Assembly (NCBI RefSeq): GCF_000772935.1
Contig: NZ_JPVR01000079.1
Coordinates: 1 to 64,000, forward strand
Length of the DNA stretch: 64,000 nucleotides
From: Lysinibacillus boronitolerans JCM 21713 = 10a = NBRC 103108
Lineage (GTDB): Bacteria; Bacillota; Bacilli; Bacillales_A; Planococcaceae
Reading direction: 5' to 3'
The notes under the pieces were generated by a model, which saw nothing but the letters and a program-made list of their open reading frames with translations, was not told where the DNA came from and searched no databases. This document shows positions 17,114-26,863 of this stretch, piece after piece. The translations under genes and the position numbers were made by a program. The stretch's first letter is position 1. Each line of letters opens with the position of its first letter.

Positions 17114-18481
17114 CTATGACGTAAATGCCTTTAATATCGTCTCTAATTTCATACCACGTGAGCCTTTAAGTAAAACAATAGATGATTCATTCGCTTGTTT
17201 TAGCTTTTCAATAATAGCCATATAATCATCTTCTACATACAATAAACGTTCCGCCTCAAAACGCTCTTTTAATACTTTGTAAAGATATAACATTCGAGGG
17301 CCAAACAAACAGACATAATCAATTTCATCCTCATTAATATGCTCAGCTAGACCCTCATGGAAACTTTGCTCATTTGGGCCAAGCTCCAGCATGTCTCCTA
17401 ACACTAGCCATTTTTCAGGTCGAATAGTTGATGTAGCCATGAATTGAATGGCAGCTTTTACGGAGGTTGGTGCTGCATTATAGGCATCATTGATAAATAG
17501 AGCGCCATTCGTTCCTAGCACCTGTTGCATTCTCATATCTGTTAATACTACATGCTCTAAGGATGTACGTATTTGTTCATTGCTTAAACCTAGCTTATGA
17601 GAAATTAACATTGCCACAAGTGTATTTTTTACTTGATGCTTGCCAAGCACTGAAATAAAGAAATCTCCCTCTATCATACCGTGTGTAGTGAAGTGGCTGC
17701 CATCAGCGTTAGCATGAATATTGTCTGCGTATAAAAGATTGTCGGATTCTAATCCAAACGGCACTGACTGTAAGTGCTGTTCTTTTGCCACTAATTCCTG
17801 GAGCAAGGGTTCATCACCGTCATAGAATAATAGACCATCTGCTTGCATTCCTTGAATAATTTCAAACTTCGCTTTTGCAATACCAGCACGCGACCCCAAA
17901 TCCTGCATATGGGCCTCACCAATATTGGTGATAACCGTCATATGAGGACGAGCAAGCTTAGTTAGAAACTCAATTTCACCGAATCCACTCATGCCCATCT
18001 CAAGGACGGCTACATCTGTATCTTCATCAAGCTGTAAGATAGTAATTGGCAAACCTAATTGATTATTAAAATTCCCGATTGTTTTTTGTACTTTAAAGAA
18101 TGGAGCAAGTGTCCCCGCTAAAATATCCTTTGTTGATGTCTTACCATTTGAACCTGTAATGCCAATAAATTTTGCCTTATGTTCATTACGATATGCTCTA
18201 GCCATTTCTTGCAAAGCTAATTCTGGATCATCAACAAACAACAAAGGATAACCTTCTGGTGGATTCGGCTCATCCTTTTGCCAAAGAGAAGCTCCGGCAC
18301 CTTTCTCAAATGCCTGCATTACAAACTTGTGCCCATTTGCATGCTCACCACGAAATGGAACAAATAAGTCTCCTTGTTGAATTGTTCTTGTATCAATAGA
18401 AATTCCTGACACAACCGTGTCATTAAATGCCGCCATATCCTCATTTAACCATGCAGCCAATTGTTTTAAAGTTTTTTTCAC
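17114..18481 (-). CDS. murF: UDP-MurNAc-tripeptide--D-alanyl-D-alanine ligase
   Basis: A 455-residue Mur ligase that adds D-Ala-D-Ala to the muropeptide precursor. Substrate-binding N-domain (SIDTRTIQQGDLFVPFRGE), ATP loop GITGSNGKTSTKD (about 108-120), TIGNFNNQLGLP, and C-domain DAYNAAPTS. The start is GTG 18479-18481 after GTGGGA. It follows ddl by 11 bp; the two consecutive steps are made from one transcript, as in B. subtilis. Confidence 0.96.
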   Translation of the reverse strand: MKKTLKQLAAWLNEDMAAFNDTVVSGISIDTRTIQQGDLFVPFRGEHANGHKFVMQAFEKGAGASLWQKDEPNPPEGYPLLFVDDPELALQEMARAYRNEHKAKFIGITGSNGKTSTKDILAGTLAPFFKVQKTIGNFNNQLGLPITILQLDEDTDVAVLEMGMSGFGEIEFLTKLARPHMTVITNIGEAHMQDLGSRAGIAKAKFEIIQGMQADGLLFYDGDEPLLQELVAKEQHLQSVPFGLESDNLLYADNIHANADGSHFTTHGMIEGDFFISVLGKHQVKNTLVAMLISHKLGLSNEQIRTSLEHVVLTDMRMQQVLGTNGALFINDAYNAAPTSVKAAIQFMATSTIRPEKWLVLGDMLELGPNEQSFHEGLAEHINEDEIDYVCLFGPRMLYLYKVLKERFEAERLLYVEDDYMAIIEKLKQANESSIVLLKGSRGMKLETILKAFTS

Positions 18482-18492
18482 GATAATCCCAC

Positions 18493-19572
18493 TCAGTCTT
18501 TTTTATAGTGAAGCTGTTGTTTTTCTTCATAGCGCTCTATTGCTAGGGTAATTAAACGGTCGATCAGCTCTGGATAACTCACATCTGTATGCTGCCATAA
18601 TAATGGATACATACTTACAGGCGTGAAGCCTGGCATTGTGTTTACTTCATTAATGTACACGTTATTTTCAGCTGTTACAAAAAAGTCCGCACGAACTAAT
18701 CCGCTACCATCAATAGCCTTAAATGCACGCTTTGCCAGTTCTTTTAAGCTTGCCACTGTTTCTACTGGAAGCTCAGCTGGAATAATAAGTGCTGTAGAAC
18801 CGTCCTTATATTTAGAATCATAATCATAGAAATCAGTAACTGGTTTAATTTCTCCTGGTACTGAAACTTCTGGATAGTCATTACCTAACACTGCTAATTC
18901 AACTTCACGAGCTACAATTCCTTGCTCAACAACGATTTTACGATCATATTGCAAAGCAACCTCAATAGCTTTTTCTAATTCCTCGCGATTTGTTGCCTTG
19001 CTAATTCCAACACTTGATCCTAAGTTTGCAGGCTTTACAAACATTGGCCAATTTAAGTTATTTTCACAGCGCTCAATGATTGCCTGTTGCTCATTCTTCC
19101 ACTCACTACGAATAAAATACGTATAGGGCACTTGAGGTAATCCTGCAATTTCAAATAATTGCTTCATTACCACTTTATCCATTCCAGCAGAGGATGCTAA
19201 TACACCATTTCCTACATACGGTAAATTCAGAACCTCAAGTAAACCTTGCACAGTTCCATCCTCACCATTCGTCCCATGCAACAATGGGAAAATAACATCA
19301 AACTTTACCTCCGCGCCATTTTTATCAATTAAAAAATCAGTAATATTATTTTCTAAAATTGTAGTATTATCACCAAATTGTAGCTCTTCTATTGCACTTA
19401 CAGGTTTTTCTAAACGCTCTCCACGGCGCCATTCCCCGTCAGATGTAATGAAAATCGGATATACTTCATACTCCTCGAAATTCAAAGCTCCAGTGACTGC
19501 ACGTGCTGTCGATAATGACACTTCGTGCTCCGCTGACTTTCCGCCGTATAATAAACCGATTCTTTTTTTCAT
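18493..19572 (-). CDS. ddl: D-alanine--D-alanine ligase
   Basis: A 359-residue ATP-grasp enzyme that joins two D-Ala residues. Signatures: [16 protein letters not shown] at the N-terminus, [29 protein letters not shown], and the metal-binding end [23 protein letters not shown]. The start is ATG 19570-19572 with GGAGGG upstream. It leads the ddl-murF pair and supplies the dipeptide MurF uses. Confidence 0.96.
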   Translation of the reverse strand: MKKRIGLLYGGKSAEHEVSLSTARAVTGALNFEEYEVYPIFITSDGEWRRGERLEKPVSAIEELQFGDNTTILENNITDFLIDKNGAEVKFDVIFPLLHGTNGEDGTVQGLLEVLNLPYVGNGVLASSAGMDKVVMKQLFEIAGLPQVPYTYFIRSEWKNEQQAIIERCENNLNWPMFVKPANLGSSVGISKATNREELEKAIEVALQYDRKIVVEQGIVAREVELAVLGNDYPEVSVPGEIKPVTDFYDYDSKYKDGSTALIIPAELPVETVASLKELAKRAFKAIDGSGLVRADFFVTAENNVYINEVNTMPGFTPVSMYPLLWQHTDVSYPELIDRLITLAIERYEEKQQLHYKKD

Positions 19573-19635
19573 TTTTGTGCCCTCCACATACTTCTTGAGT
19601 ACTATTAGTTTATCATGAAACGTCTTGACAAATGA

Positions 19636-19671
19636 CATAAAAATCTCACCGTATTTTTAACGGTGAGATTT
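19636..19671 (-). terminator. Terminator of the 248-residue gene upstream of ddl
   Basis: 12-bp perfect stem (19641-19652 with 19660-19671), 7-nt loop and a short minus-strand T tract. Confidence 0.88.
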
Positions 19672-19816
19672 TGCGTGTATATTTCATCGACTATGCCCTG
19701 GCGACATTTCTTCCTGCTATTGAATTATACAGAACAATGCAATAGGAATAATATCTACCAACAGCCTAACTTCATTTTATAAAGGTGATTGTTCTTTAAT
19801 TGCGCCACCATGAAGA

Positions 19817-20563
19817 TTAAATAATATAGATCAATTCATCGTGCTCCGTTTTTAAAATCGTATTTAAGTCATCCCAAACTTCGTCAGGAAAAGAATATTC
19901 AGACAGATTGCGAACTTCTATTCCATACGCTACTTTTGGTTTTTCAATCCGATACAAGGAAAGTAATGCCCCATCTTTCGCAAAGGATCGGTAAGAACGT
20001 AAAAAATCTGGTGATACAGCGGGAATACTTGCTTTTACTTTTCGACGCCAAAAACCAGTGCTACGTTCCTTTTCACGAATTAAACTATTAAAAACATTGG
20101 CAACCAATAAATCCGAATCACTTAAATGACGAAAATAAATTTTTGTCATTTTCTCTAAATCTGAAGAATAATAGACGAATCTATTTTGTAATTTATTAAA
20201 AAATGCTGACGTAATCGGTTCTTTCTTATGACTTATGTAAAGCAATTCTCCTTGTTCCATCGGTGTTAAATGATCTAGCCTCTTCTCGTCCATAAAATCA
20301 ACCCAACATAATTCTTTTGATTCAGCAGATTTTTTCACAAAACGAGGAACATCTTCTTCCAATACATATTCAAATTGTGTATGCATATTAAAAGAACCGT
20401 CTTCATAGGAATGTTTTAATAACAGTAAGTGATGCAGTGGTTCAAGTGCAGCCACAAATTGCGAGAATTTTAACCCGCTAAATATGACAAATTTATCGAC
20501 ATCATTCATATGAACATAAATATGATACATAAAATCATCAGCTGACTTTAATTTTTTAGCCAC
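19817..20563 (-). CDS. Uncharacterised protein of 248 residues
   Basis: I do not recognise the family. The protein is soluble, with no signal peptide, membrane helix or Cys cluster; a basic patch (FWRRKVKAS) lies near the middle and the C-terminus is acidic. The start is GTG 20561-20563, which has GGGGTGA 5 bp upstream; a GTG 21 bp earlier is less well placed. It stands alone: a terminator follows and rodA upstream is divergent. Confidence 0.75.
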   Translation of the reverse strand: MAKKLKSADDFMYHIYVHMNDVDKFVIFSGLKFSQFVAALEPLHHLLLLKHSYEDGSFNMHTQFEYVLEEDVPRFVKKSAESKELCWVDFMDEKRLDHLTPMEQGELLYISHKKEPITSAFFNKLQNRFVYYSSDLEKMTKIYFRHLSDSDLLVANVFNSLIREKERSTGFWRRKVKASIPAVSPDFLRSYRSFAKDGALLSLYRIEKPKVAYGIEVRNLSEYSFPDEVWDDLNTILKTEHDELIYII

Positions 20564-20584
20564 AACCATCACCCCATTCTTCAC

Positions 20585-20921
20585 TACATTATAAGACTAA
20601 ACATGATTTTTTTGAAACATTTTATGTTAATTGTCGTCACTACTATATACGCAGGCATAAAAGTATTTTTTGCGTTATAATTAGGAATGTTAAACATGCA
20701 TTTGCATATATAGTTTAGATTACTCAATAAGTTCAAGTATTTGCTTAAAATTCCATTGACAATATTCAAAGCAAATTGCAAGCTTATCAATAGATATGAG
20801 CTATTCTTACAGCACTGCTGGCTATTATTTTGCTTTCTTCTTTGACCAATTATAAACGAAATAGGGAGAATCGCATCACATTTACTCATATTGAGATACT
20901 ATTTTAATTTAGGTGGCTTTT
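20585..20921. other. Intergenic region upstream of rodA
   Basis: About 330 bp, AT-rich, between two divergent genes, so it must hold both promoters. An open frame of about 100 codons on the minus strand has no Shine-Dalgarno sequence and a composition of pure AT-rich noise; I do not call it. I see no clear repeat or operator. Confidence 0.5.
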
Positions 20922-22109
20922 ATGGAAAATAAACGAAATTTCGCAAATCGTTTTGACTGGACACTTGCTTTTATTCTCTTCACTTTTCTAGTCATTAGTT
21001 TGTTAGCTATTGCATCTGCCCAAACATCAGGTCAATATGGCATTAACTATGTACCAAAACAAATGCAATGGTATGTCATTGGTGCAGTAATTATTGGTAT
21101 AGTCATGTTTTTTGAGCCAGATCAATATAAAAAAATGTCATGGTATATGTATGGAGCAGGGATTGCCTTACTGGTACTGCTTATTTTTATGCCTGAAGGA
21201 GAAGGTCAAATCGGTGCACCCGTTAATGGTGCTAAAAGCTGGTATCATACGCCGATAGGAAATATTCAGCCTTCTGAGTTTATGAAAACTTTTTACATTT
21301 TAGCACTAGCTCGATTAATTAGTAAGCACCATGAAATTTATTCATTACGATCAATTAAAACAGACTTTTTGCTATTAGGTAAAATCGCTATTACCTTAAT
21401 CGTACCATTGGCAATTATTTTAAAGCAGCCTGACCTAGGCTCAGCGCTTGTATTCTTTGCCATTACTGCAGCTCTCATCATTGTAGCAGGTATTTCTTGG
21501 AAAATCATTCTACCAACATTTTTAGGTGGCATGGTAGCAGGCGGTACACTACTGTGGATGGCACTCTATATGCAGGACTTTCTAGAAAAAACATTTGGAT
21601 TTAAGGCATATCAATTTGCTCGTATTTATTCTTGGCTAGACCCCTATTCCTATTCATCCAGTGATGGCTATCACTTGATTACCTCTTTAAATGCTATTGG
21701 ATCAGGTGAAATTTTTGGTAAGGGATTTAGAAATCGAGAGGTATATGTAGCTGAAAACCATACCGATTTCATTTTTACAGTTATCGGTGAAGAATGGGGC
21801 TTTATTGGCGCTAGTATTGTTATTTGTATTTTCTTCTTATTAATTTATCATTTAACAAAGACAACCCTTTTATTGAAAGATCCCTTCTCGACATATGTAT
21901 GTGCTGGGATTATTGCTATGATTACTTTCCACGTTTTCGAAAATATTGGTATGACTATTCAATTACTACCTATCACAGGTATTCCGCTTCCGTTCATAAG
22001 CTACGGAGGAAGTTCGCTTATGGGGAATGCTTTAGCGATTGGGCTAGTATTTAGTATGCGATTCCATTATCGAACATATATGTTTACCACACATGATGAA
22101 GATGAATAA
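20922..22109 (+). CDS. rodA: SEDS-family peptidoglycan polymerase RodA
   Basis: A 395-residue, ten-helix SEDS protein. Glycosyltransferase that polymerises lipid II during elongation with a class B PBP. Signatures: GAKSWYHTPIGNIQPSEFMK, ILKQPDLGSALVF (catalytic Asp), NHTDFIFTVIGEEWGFIG and the end signature GIPLPFISYGGSSLM. RodA is favoured over FtsW by length and position, but a FtsW-type role cannot be excluded. The start is ATG 20922-20924 with AGGTGG 6 bp upstream; an upstream GTG overlaps that site. Confidence 0.9.
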   Translation: MENKRNFANRFDWTLAFILFTFLVISLLAIASAQTSGQYGINYVPKQMQWYVIGAVIIGIVMFFEPDQYKKMSWYMYGAGIALLVLLIFMPEGEGQIGAPVNGAKSWYHTPIGNIQPSEFMKTFYILALARLISKHHEIYSLRSIKTDFLLLGKIAITLIVPLAIILKQPDLGSALVFFAITAALIIVAGISWKIILPTFLGGMVAGGTLLWMALYMQDFLEKTFGFKAYQFARIYSWLDPYSYSSSDGYHLITSLNAIGSGEIFGKGFRNREVYVAENHTDFIFTVIGEEWGFIGASIVICIFFLLIYHLTKTTLLLKDPFSTYVCAGIIAMITFHVFENIGMTIQLLPITGIPLPFISYGGSSLMGNALAIGLVFSMRFHYRTYMFTTHDEDE

Positions 22110-22113
22110 ATAT

Positions 22114-22154
22114 AGAAAAAGGGAAGTCTCGGGTATTGAGACCTCCCTTTTTCT
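22114..22154 (+). terminator. Terminator after rodA
   Basis: Long stem (22114-22130 with 22138-22154, one A-C mismatch), 7-nt loop and T5 on the plus strand. A-rich sequence on the other side may also stop the convergent 45-residue gene. Confidence 0.88.
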
Positions 22155-22166
22155 ATTGGAAACGAG

Positions 22167-22304
22167 TTAAGCTTGAACTTGCGGAGTTTGCGTTGGTGGT
22201 GTTAGCACTTTTAAAAGTTCTAGTCGAGACTTTGTTACAGTGGCTGTTACACCCAACTTAGATAAATTCGAAACAATCTTTTTCAAATCTACTTCTTTTG
22301 TCAT
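22167..22304 (-). CDS. Small protein of 45 residues, unknown
   Basis: Short gene beginning ATG 22302-22304 (MTKEVDLKKIVSNLSKL) and ending in a Pro/Gln-rich tail (PPTQTPQVQA). GAGGTGG lies 6 bp upstream, the terminator at 22114-22154 follows directly, and the flanking AT-rich DNA is otherwise uncoding. Central residues could form an amphipathic helix. No signal peptide or membrane segment. I do not recognise it. Confidence 0.65.
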   Translation of the reverse strand: MTKEVDLKKIVSNLSKLGVTATVTKSRLELLKVLTPPTQTPQVQA

Positions 22305-22674
22305 ACATTCCACCTCAATCTTTCCTCGATTTTATATAACGTTTTATTTACGAAAAAGTTTCATTTTTTTACGAGTATGATGTCTGACAAATTTATCATA
22401 CCATTTAACTTAGCTATAAAATTTTTCAATTTTGTTACATTGTAAATTTTTCACACTCATCAAACTTTTCCATGAAACATATTTAAATTACCCAAAACCG
22501 CTACATTCTATTCAAAAATCAGAACATAGATTTAAAAAATCTTAAAGAGCTTCATTTCTTCCTTTACTGAATAGTTCCACTTCATCCAAGCTTCCCCTCC
22601 CCTATTGTTGTAATCGCAAGAACAAGAGGGGTAGAATATACATATTGAAATATCGTATGAAAGCAGGGAACTGT
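22305..22674. promoter_or_regulatory. Upstream region of the MFS gene with a hairpin
   Basis: About 370 bp without a gene. An 11-bp inverted repeat with one mismatch (CCCCTATTGTT, 22599-22609; AACAAGAGGGG, 22621-22631) lies 43 bp before the MFS start. It may be an operator or mRNA structure for efflux control. The rest is AT-rich. Confidence 0.4.
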
Positions 22675-23835
22675 ATGAAAAAGGCTATTTTATTATTGAT
22701 GTCTGTTCAATTCCTCGTTTACCTAGGGTTCGGCATTATTATTCCCGTCTTACCAGAGGTAATTGTGCAGCAAAATTGGCATGAACTCCACGTAGGTGGT
22801 TTATTGACTGTCTATTCACTTGCAAGTTTTTTCACAGCACCATTTTGGGGTATGCTATCAGATAAGGTAGGGCGAAAACAACTGATCCTTACAGGTCTAA
22901 TTGGCTTTAGCCTTAGTTTTGTTATTTTTTCACTATTTATAGATAACCTAGTTATATTGTATGCTTCACGTATTATTGGTGGTTTATTTTCAGGTGCATT
23001 ATATACAGCAGTAACAGGATTTATCGCCGATATGTCCAGTGAAGAGGATCGCAATAAATATATGGGATTTATGGGCATGTCCATTGGTCTTGGGTTTATT
23101 TTTGGTCCAGCAATCGGGGGAATGCTAGGTCATTATAGCTTACAGTTGCCGTTTACTGCATCAGCATTATTAATTGCACTATTATTTATTTATGCAAGTT
23201 TCGTCCTAAAAGAACCTAAAAAACGAAAAGATTCAAATAAACGTGCTATAGTGCCAAAAGGTGCTGCAACAATGCTACAATACCGTGTGCGCTATCTATT
23301 TATGTTTTCATTTTTAGTAACTTTTATGCTAGCGGGCGTTGAGGCAACATTCCAGCTATTTCAAATCGAAAAAATTCACATTACTCCATTACAAATTGGT
23401 TACTTGTTCATGTTTAGTGGCTTTGTCGATGCAGCTATTCAAGGCGGGGTCGTTCGACGTATAAAAAACGGCAGTGAAACGACATGGTTAATCGGTGCAC
23501 AAATTGTAACAGCTATCGGCATGCTTTTATTTACATTGACAGCTAATCTTTTTATTGCTGGGCTTGCCCTTTGTGTCTTTACAGCAGGTAATGCACTTGC
23601 AAGAACTTGTGTTGTATCACTCTCCTCTAAAGAATCTGGAGGACAATACGGAACTGCTGCTGGGCTTTCCTATTCAATGGATAATTTAGGACGTATTCTT
23701 GGTCCATTATTTTTCACATGGTTATTTACCGTACAAGCAAGTCTTGGTTATTATATTTCGGCAGCAATAGCCATACTTTCTATAAGCCTGATTTATATAT
23801 ATAAGGCATCCAGTAAATCATTGCGTCATCCATAA
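22675..23835 (+). CDS. MFS multidrug efflux transporter (TetA/NorA-like)
   Basis: A 386-residue, twelve-helix major facilitator. The loop 2-3 signature is GMLSDKVGRKQLIL and the antiporter motif C is GFIFGPAIGGMLG (helix 5), so proton-coupled drug export is likely; the substrate is unknown. The start is ATG 22675-22677 with AGGGA 6 bp upstream, preferred to a codon 30 bp earlier without a ribosome site. It is a single-gene unit. Confidence 0.87.
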   Translation: MKKAILLLMSVQFLVYLGFGIIIPVLPEVIVQQNWHELHVGGLLTVYSLASFFTAPFWGMLSDKVGRKQLILTGLIGFSLSFVIFSLFIDNLVILYASRIIGGLFSGALYTAVTGFIADMSSEEDRNKYMGFMGMSIGLGFIFGPAIGGMLGHYSLQLPFTASALLIALLFIYASFVLKEPKKRKDSNKRAIVPKGAATMLQYRVRYLFMFSFLVTFMLAGVEATFQLFQIEKIHITPLQIGYLFMFSGFVDAAIQGGVVRRIKNGSETTWLIGAQIVTAIGMLLFTLTANLFIAGLALCVFTAGNALARTCVVSLSSKESGGQYGTAAGLSYSMDNLGRILGPLFFTWLFTVQASLGYYISAAIAILSISLIYIYKASSKSLRHP

Positions 23836-23855
23836 CATATAGTAAAGTGCCCATT

Positions 23856-23990
23856 ATGGATGCCAAAAGTCAGGTTAAGTCAGAAATCAAAGAAACGCCC
23901 CCGTTATTAGAAAGTAAAATTCCTAGTGAACGCGATCTCCTCTTATCAGATGTCTTTACTAGCTCAATTTTTCAAGGAATTTTTCCTTAA
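23856..23990 (+). CDS. Possible small protein of 44 residues
   Basis: An ATG-initiated frame after the MFS gene with a protein-like composition (MDAKSQVKSEIKETPPLLES...), ending TAA at 23988. No convincing Shine-Dalgarno sequence precedes it, and no homologue is known to me. It could be a remnant or chance frame in the otherwise empty gap of 320 bp before cls. Confidence 0.25.
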   Translation: MDAKSQVKSEIKETPPLLESKIPSERDLLLSDVFTSSIFQGIFP

Positions 23991-24159
23991 CCTAAAAAAC
24001 TTTCTATTAGAGAATTACTAAATAAACCATGCGGATTATCTCTGATATGTCTAAGGGATAATCCTTCTCCATGCTATCTAGCCATTTCATATCTTCTTTC
24101 CGCATTTGAAGTAGGCTATACTAAGTATGTTATTAACAAAAGTAAAGGCAGGTGTAGGA

Positions 24160-25617
24160 ATGAGCATTTTTACAGATATAGAATATTTAGTTCCTTTAAC
24201 TTTGTTTTTTAATATTTTATTAGCCATGACCATCATTTTCTTAGAACGTAAAGATGCCACCTCTACATGGGCATGGATTCTCGTATTATTTTTCCTGCCA
24301 TTAGCTGGATTTATATTGTACTTATTATTAGGAAGACAATTACGAAGAAAGCATCTATTCCGTTGGGAAGGACGCAAGGATATTGGGATTGATAATTTGA
24401 TTAGCTATCAGATGGAAGCGATTCGTGATGAAACGTTTGAGTTTCGTATTGCTAATGCAGAAAATTATCAAGAGATGATTTATATGCACCTCAGAACAAA
24501 CAATGCGGTATTAACACAGGACAACCATCTGGATATTTTTGACGATGGCGCCGATAAGTTTGAACAGCTTCTTAAAGACATTGAAGCAGCTAAAGATCAC
24601 ATCCATATCCAGTATTATATTTTTAGACTTGATGACTTAGGTACTCGTATCGTCAATGCACTGATAAAAAAAGCAAAGCAAGGCGTTAAGGTACGTCTTC
24701 TCTATGATGAAATGGGATCACGTAATGTTAAAAGACGCCATTTTAAAGAATTGCTGCATGCTGGTGGTGAAGTAGAAGTTTTCTTCCCATCCATTTTGCC
24801 ACTTCTTAATCCTCGTTTAAATTTTAGAAATCACCGAAAGATCGTTGTCATTGATGGTCGAATTGGCTATATTGGCGGTTTTAACGTCGGTGATGAATAT
24901 TTAGGCTTACAAAAAAAGTTCGGTTATTGGCGAGATACACACTTACGTATTGAAGGTAGTGCCGTACATCCCTTACAAACACGATTTTTACTCGACTGGA
25001 ACCAAGCTAGTGCTCAACAAAAAATGGGGTACTCTGATCGCTATTTCCCTGCTATCCCCAAAAAGGGTGATGTGGGTTTACAGATTGTTTCAAGTGGACC
25101 AGACTCAGACTGGGAGCAAATAAAGATTGGTTACTTAAAGCTTATTAATATGGCTCAAAAATATATTTACATTCAAACACCCTATTTCATCCCAGATGTT
25201 AGTTTCTTAGACGCCATTAAAATTGCAACCTTGTCAGGCATTGATGTACGTATAATGATTCCTAATAAGCCTGATCACATGTTTGTTTATTGGGCTACTT
25301 ATTCTTATGTGGGTCAATTATTACGTGCCGGAGCCAAAGTCTACATTTATGAAAAGGGCTTTATCCATGCTAAGGCTATTATTATTGATGATGAGGCATC
25401 CTCTGTCGGAACAGCAAATATTGATGTACGAAGTTTTAGTCTGAATTTTGAAGTCAATGCCTTCATATATGATGCCAATATATCGCACCAATTAGCCGAG
25501 CTGTTTGAGAAGGATATTTTTGATTGTACGGAATTAACATGGGAAATGTATAAAAATCGTTCAACACTAATTAAATTTAAAGAATCTATTTCCCGTTTAT
25601 TAACACCCATTTTATAA
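24160..25617 (+). CDS. cls: Cardiolipin synthase (PLD family)
   Basis: A 485-residue membrane enzyme that joins two phosphatidylglycerols to form cardiolipin. Two N-terminal helices (about 5-60) precede two PLD domains, each with an HKD motif: NHRKIVVIDGRIGYIGG (about 226) and HAKAIIIDDEASSVGTANID (about 406). The start is ATG 24160-24162 behind AGGTGTAGGA; an ATG 33 bp upstream has no such site. It converges on the VanY gene over a shared terminator. Confidence 0.95.
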   Translation: MSIFTDIEYLVPLTLFFNILLAMTIIFLERKDATSTWAWILVLFFLPLAGFILYLLLGRQLRRKHLFRWEGRKDIGIDNLISYQMEAIRDETFEFRIANAENYQEMIYMHLRTNNAVLTQDNHLDIFDDGADKFEQLLKDIEAAKDHIHIQYYIFRLDDLGTRIVNALIKKAKQGVKVRLLYDEMGSRNVKRRHFKELLHAGGEVEVFFPSILPLLNPRLNFRNHRKIVVIDGRIGYIGGFNVGDEYLGLQKKFGYWRDTHLRIEGSAVHPLQTRFLLDWNQASAQQKMGYSDRYFPAIPKKGDVGLQIVSSGPDSDWEQIKIGYLKLINMAQKYIYIQTPYFIPDVSFLDAIKIATLSGIDVRIMIPNKPDHMFVYWATYSYVGQLLRAGAKVYIYEKGFIHAKAIIIDDEASSVGTANIDVRSFSLNFEVNAFIYDANISHQLAELFEKDIFDCTELTWEMYKNRSTLIKFKESISRLLTPIL

Positions 25618-25620
25618 ACT

Positions 25621-25668
25621 AAAAAGGAAGAGAGCCTGTTCAACAGAACCGCTTCTCTTCCTTTTATT
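25621..25668. terminator. Bidirectional terminator cls / VanY gene
   Basis: 11-bp stem (25623-25633 with 25654-25664) with A-rich and T-rich flanks, between convergent genes. Confidence 0.8.
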
Positions 25669-26446
25669 ATTTCACGCCTAAATATTCTTCCAACGTAATA
25701 TTTTTCTTTGTTATCTCTTTTGCAACCTCTTTGCCCACATAACGATAATGCCAAGACTCATACATATAACCTGTTATCTCTTCTTTGTTTTGAGGGAAAC
25801 GCAAAATAAAGCCATACTCTTGTGCATGTGCAAATAGCCATTGCCCTGCTGGAGTTTCCCCAAATTCTTCTGTCAGCCACACATCTTCTTTTCCTCGCTC
25901 ACCTATATCAAACGCTAAGCCTGTTTGATGTTCTGAGTAGCCTGGACGAGCACTATATCGATCTGCTGCCGCCTGTCCATCACGTTTAACATAATTATCA
26001 TAAAGTGTTGTTTGATATTCAAAAGAACGGTAGCCACTAAAAGCAACTAAATCAAATCCTTGCTGCTTAGCAGCAGCTAACATTTGATTTAACGCTTCTC
26101 GTGCTTCTGGATTTTCTTCAGGTGCAAAGGTAGACGGAAGCGGATAAATTTTATTGGCTAGCAGAATACCATTGATATAAGTTGGTTCGGTAGGTAATGT
26201 TTGATTTGGAAGATAGCCATTTTCGTCTGGTTGTTGCTCAGGCTTTGCGGGTGTTTCAGTATTGTCTGGCTTCTCTGTTGCAGTAGAATCTTGTTCAGTT
26301 GTTTTGTTTGTTTCTGTTGTTTTTGGCTGCTCATCAGTTGCACTATTTACTTGATTATTTTTATAGTTATAGACTACAAAAATTGCTACGATTAACGCGA
26401 TAGATATGAAAGCACCAACGATAAGCGGAAGACGATTGTTTTTCAC
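25667..26446 (-). CDS. VanY-type D-alanyl-D-alanine carboxypeptidase
   Basis: A 259-residue extracytoplasmic zinc peptidase: an N-terminal signal anchor (about 8-27), a Thr/Glu/Pro-rich linker (about 33-75) and a VanY (peptidase M15B) domain with SGYRSFEYQ, the zinc motif SEHQTGLAFD and ESWHYRYVG. The family trims terminal D-Ala from peptidoglycan stems. The start is GTG 26444-26446 after GAGGGGT. It resembles B. subtilis YodJ/YcdD-type proteins; a resistance role is not suggested by the neighbours. Confidence 0.88.
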   Translation of the reverse strand: MKNNRLPLIVGAFISIALIVAIFVVYNYKNNQVNSATDEQPKTTETNKTTEQDSTATEKPDNTETPAKPEQQPDENGYLPNQTLPTEPTYINGILLANKIYPLPSTFAPEENPEAREALNQMLAAAKQQGFDLVAFSGYRSFEYQTTLYDNYVKRDGQAAADRYSARPGYSEHQTGLAFDIGERGKEDVWLTEEFGETPAGQWLFAHAQEYGFILRFPQNKEEITGYMYESWHYRYVGKEVAKEITKKNITLEEYLGVK

Positions 26447-26600
26447 TCTTTATACCCCTCTTAAAATATCAGGTATCTATAAGGATGATGTTTTTATAGC
26501 TTTTCACCTTGAAAATACCTATTTTATTGTATTACTAGTTATATTCTTATTTTAGCACTGTTCACATTTTCGGGTGTAAATTTCCTACGTAAATATTCAA

Positions 26601-26849
26601 TTAATCTGTTAGGACAATGACAAATACTACTATAGATGCAATTGCGAAAAAAATTGCCATATACTGCATCCACTTCGCTTCTTTTACATAACCTTGCTCT
26701 TTAAAGCTTTTCGCTCTAAACCCATTTGATAAGGCGAACATAATCGTCATTGCAAGTACGGCAAAATTAAATTTCCCTATAATAATAAATACAAGTGCTG
26801 CAATACTAAAAATTGCAACGAGAATAGATGATAGCCATTTTTTGTTCAT
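26601..26849 (-). CDS. Small membrane protein of 82 residues, unknown
   Basis: Three hydrophobic segments (about 5-22, 26-42, 62-80) with a basic loop (RAKSFKEQGYVKEAK) in between. Function unknown. Its Shine-Dalgarno sequence AGGAGG (26858-26863) abuts the T tract of the yidC2 terminator, leaving no room for a promoter between them, so expression would need terminator read-through or a promoter inside yidC2. Confidence 0.75.
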   Translation of the reverse strand: MNKKWLSSILVAIFSIAALVFIIIGKFNFAVLAMTIMFALSNGFRAKSFKEQGYVKEAKWMQYMAIFFAIASIVVFVIVLTD

Positions 26850-26863
26850 CCTGCTGTCCTCCT

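Noticed and set aside
19780-19830. A frame ending ...HGGAIKEQSPL after the 248-residue gene
   Set aside because: It has no start codon and overlaps the end of the called gene in another frame; likely chance.
20584-20889. Open frame of 101 codons upstream of rodA
   Set aside because: No ribosome site, no start context, composition equal to AT-rich noise, and it abuts a real gene start.
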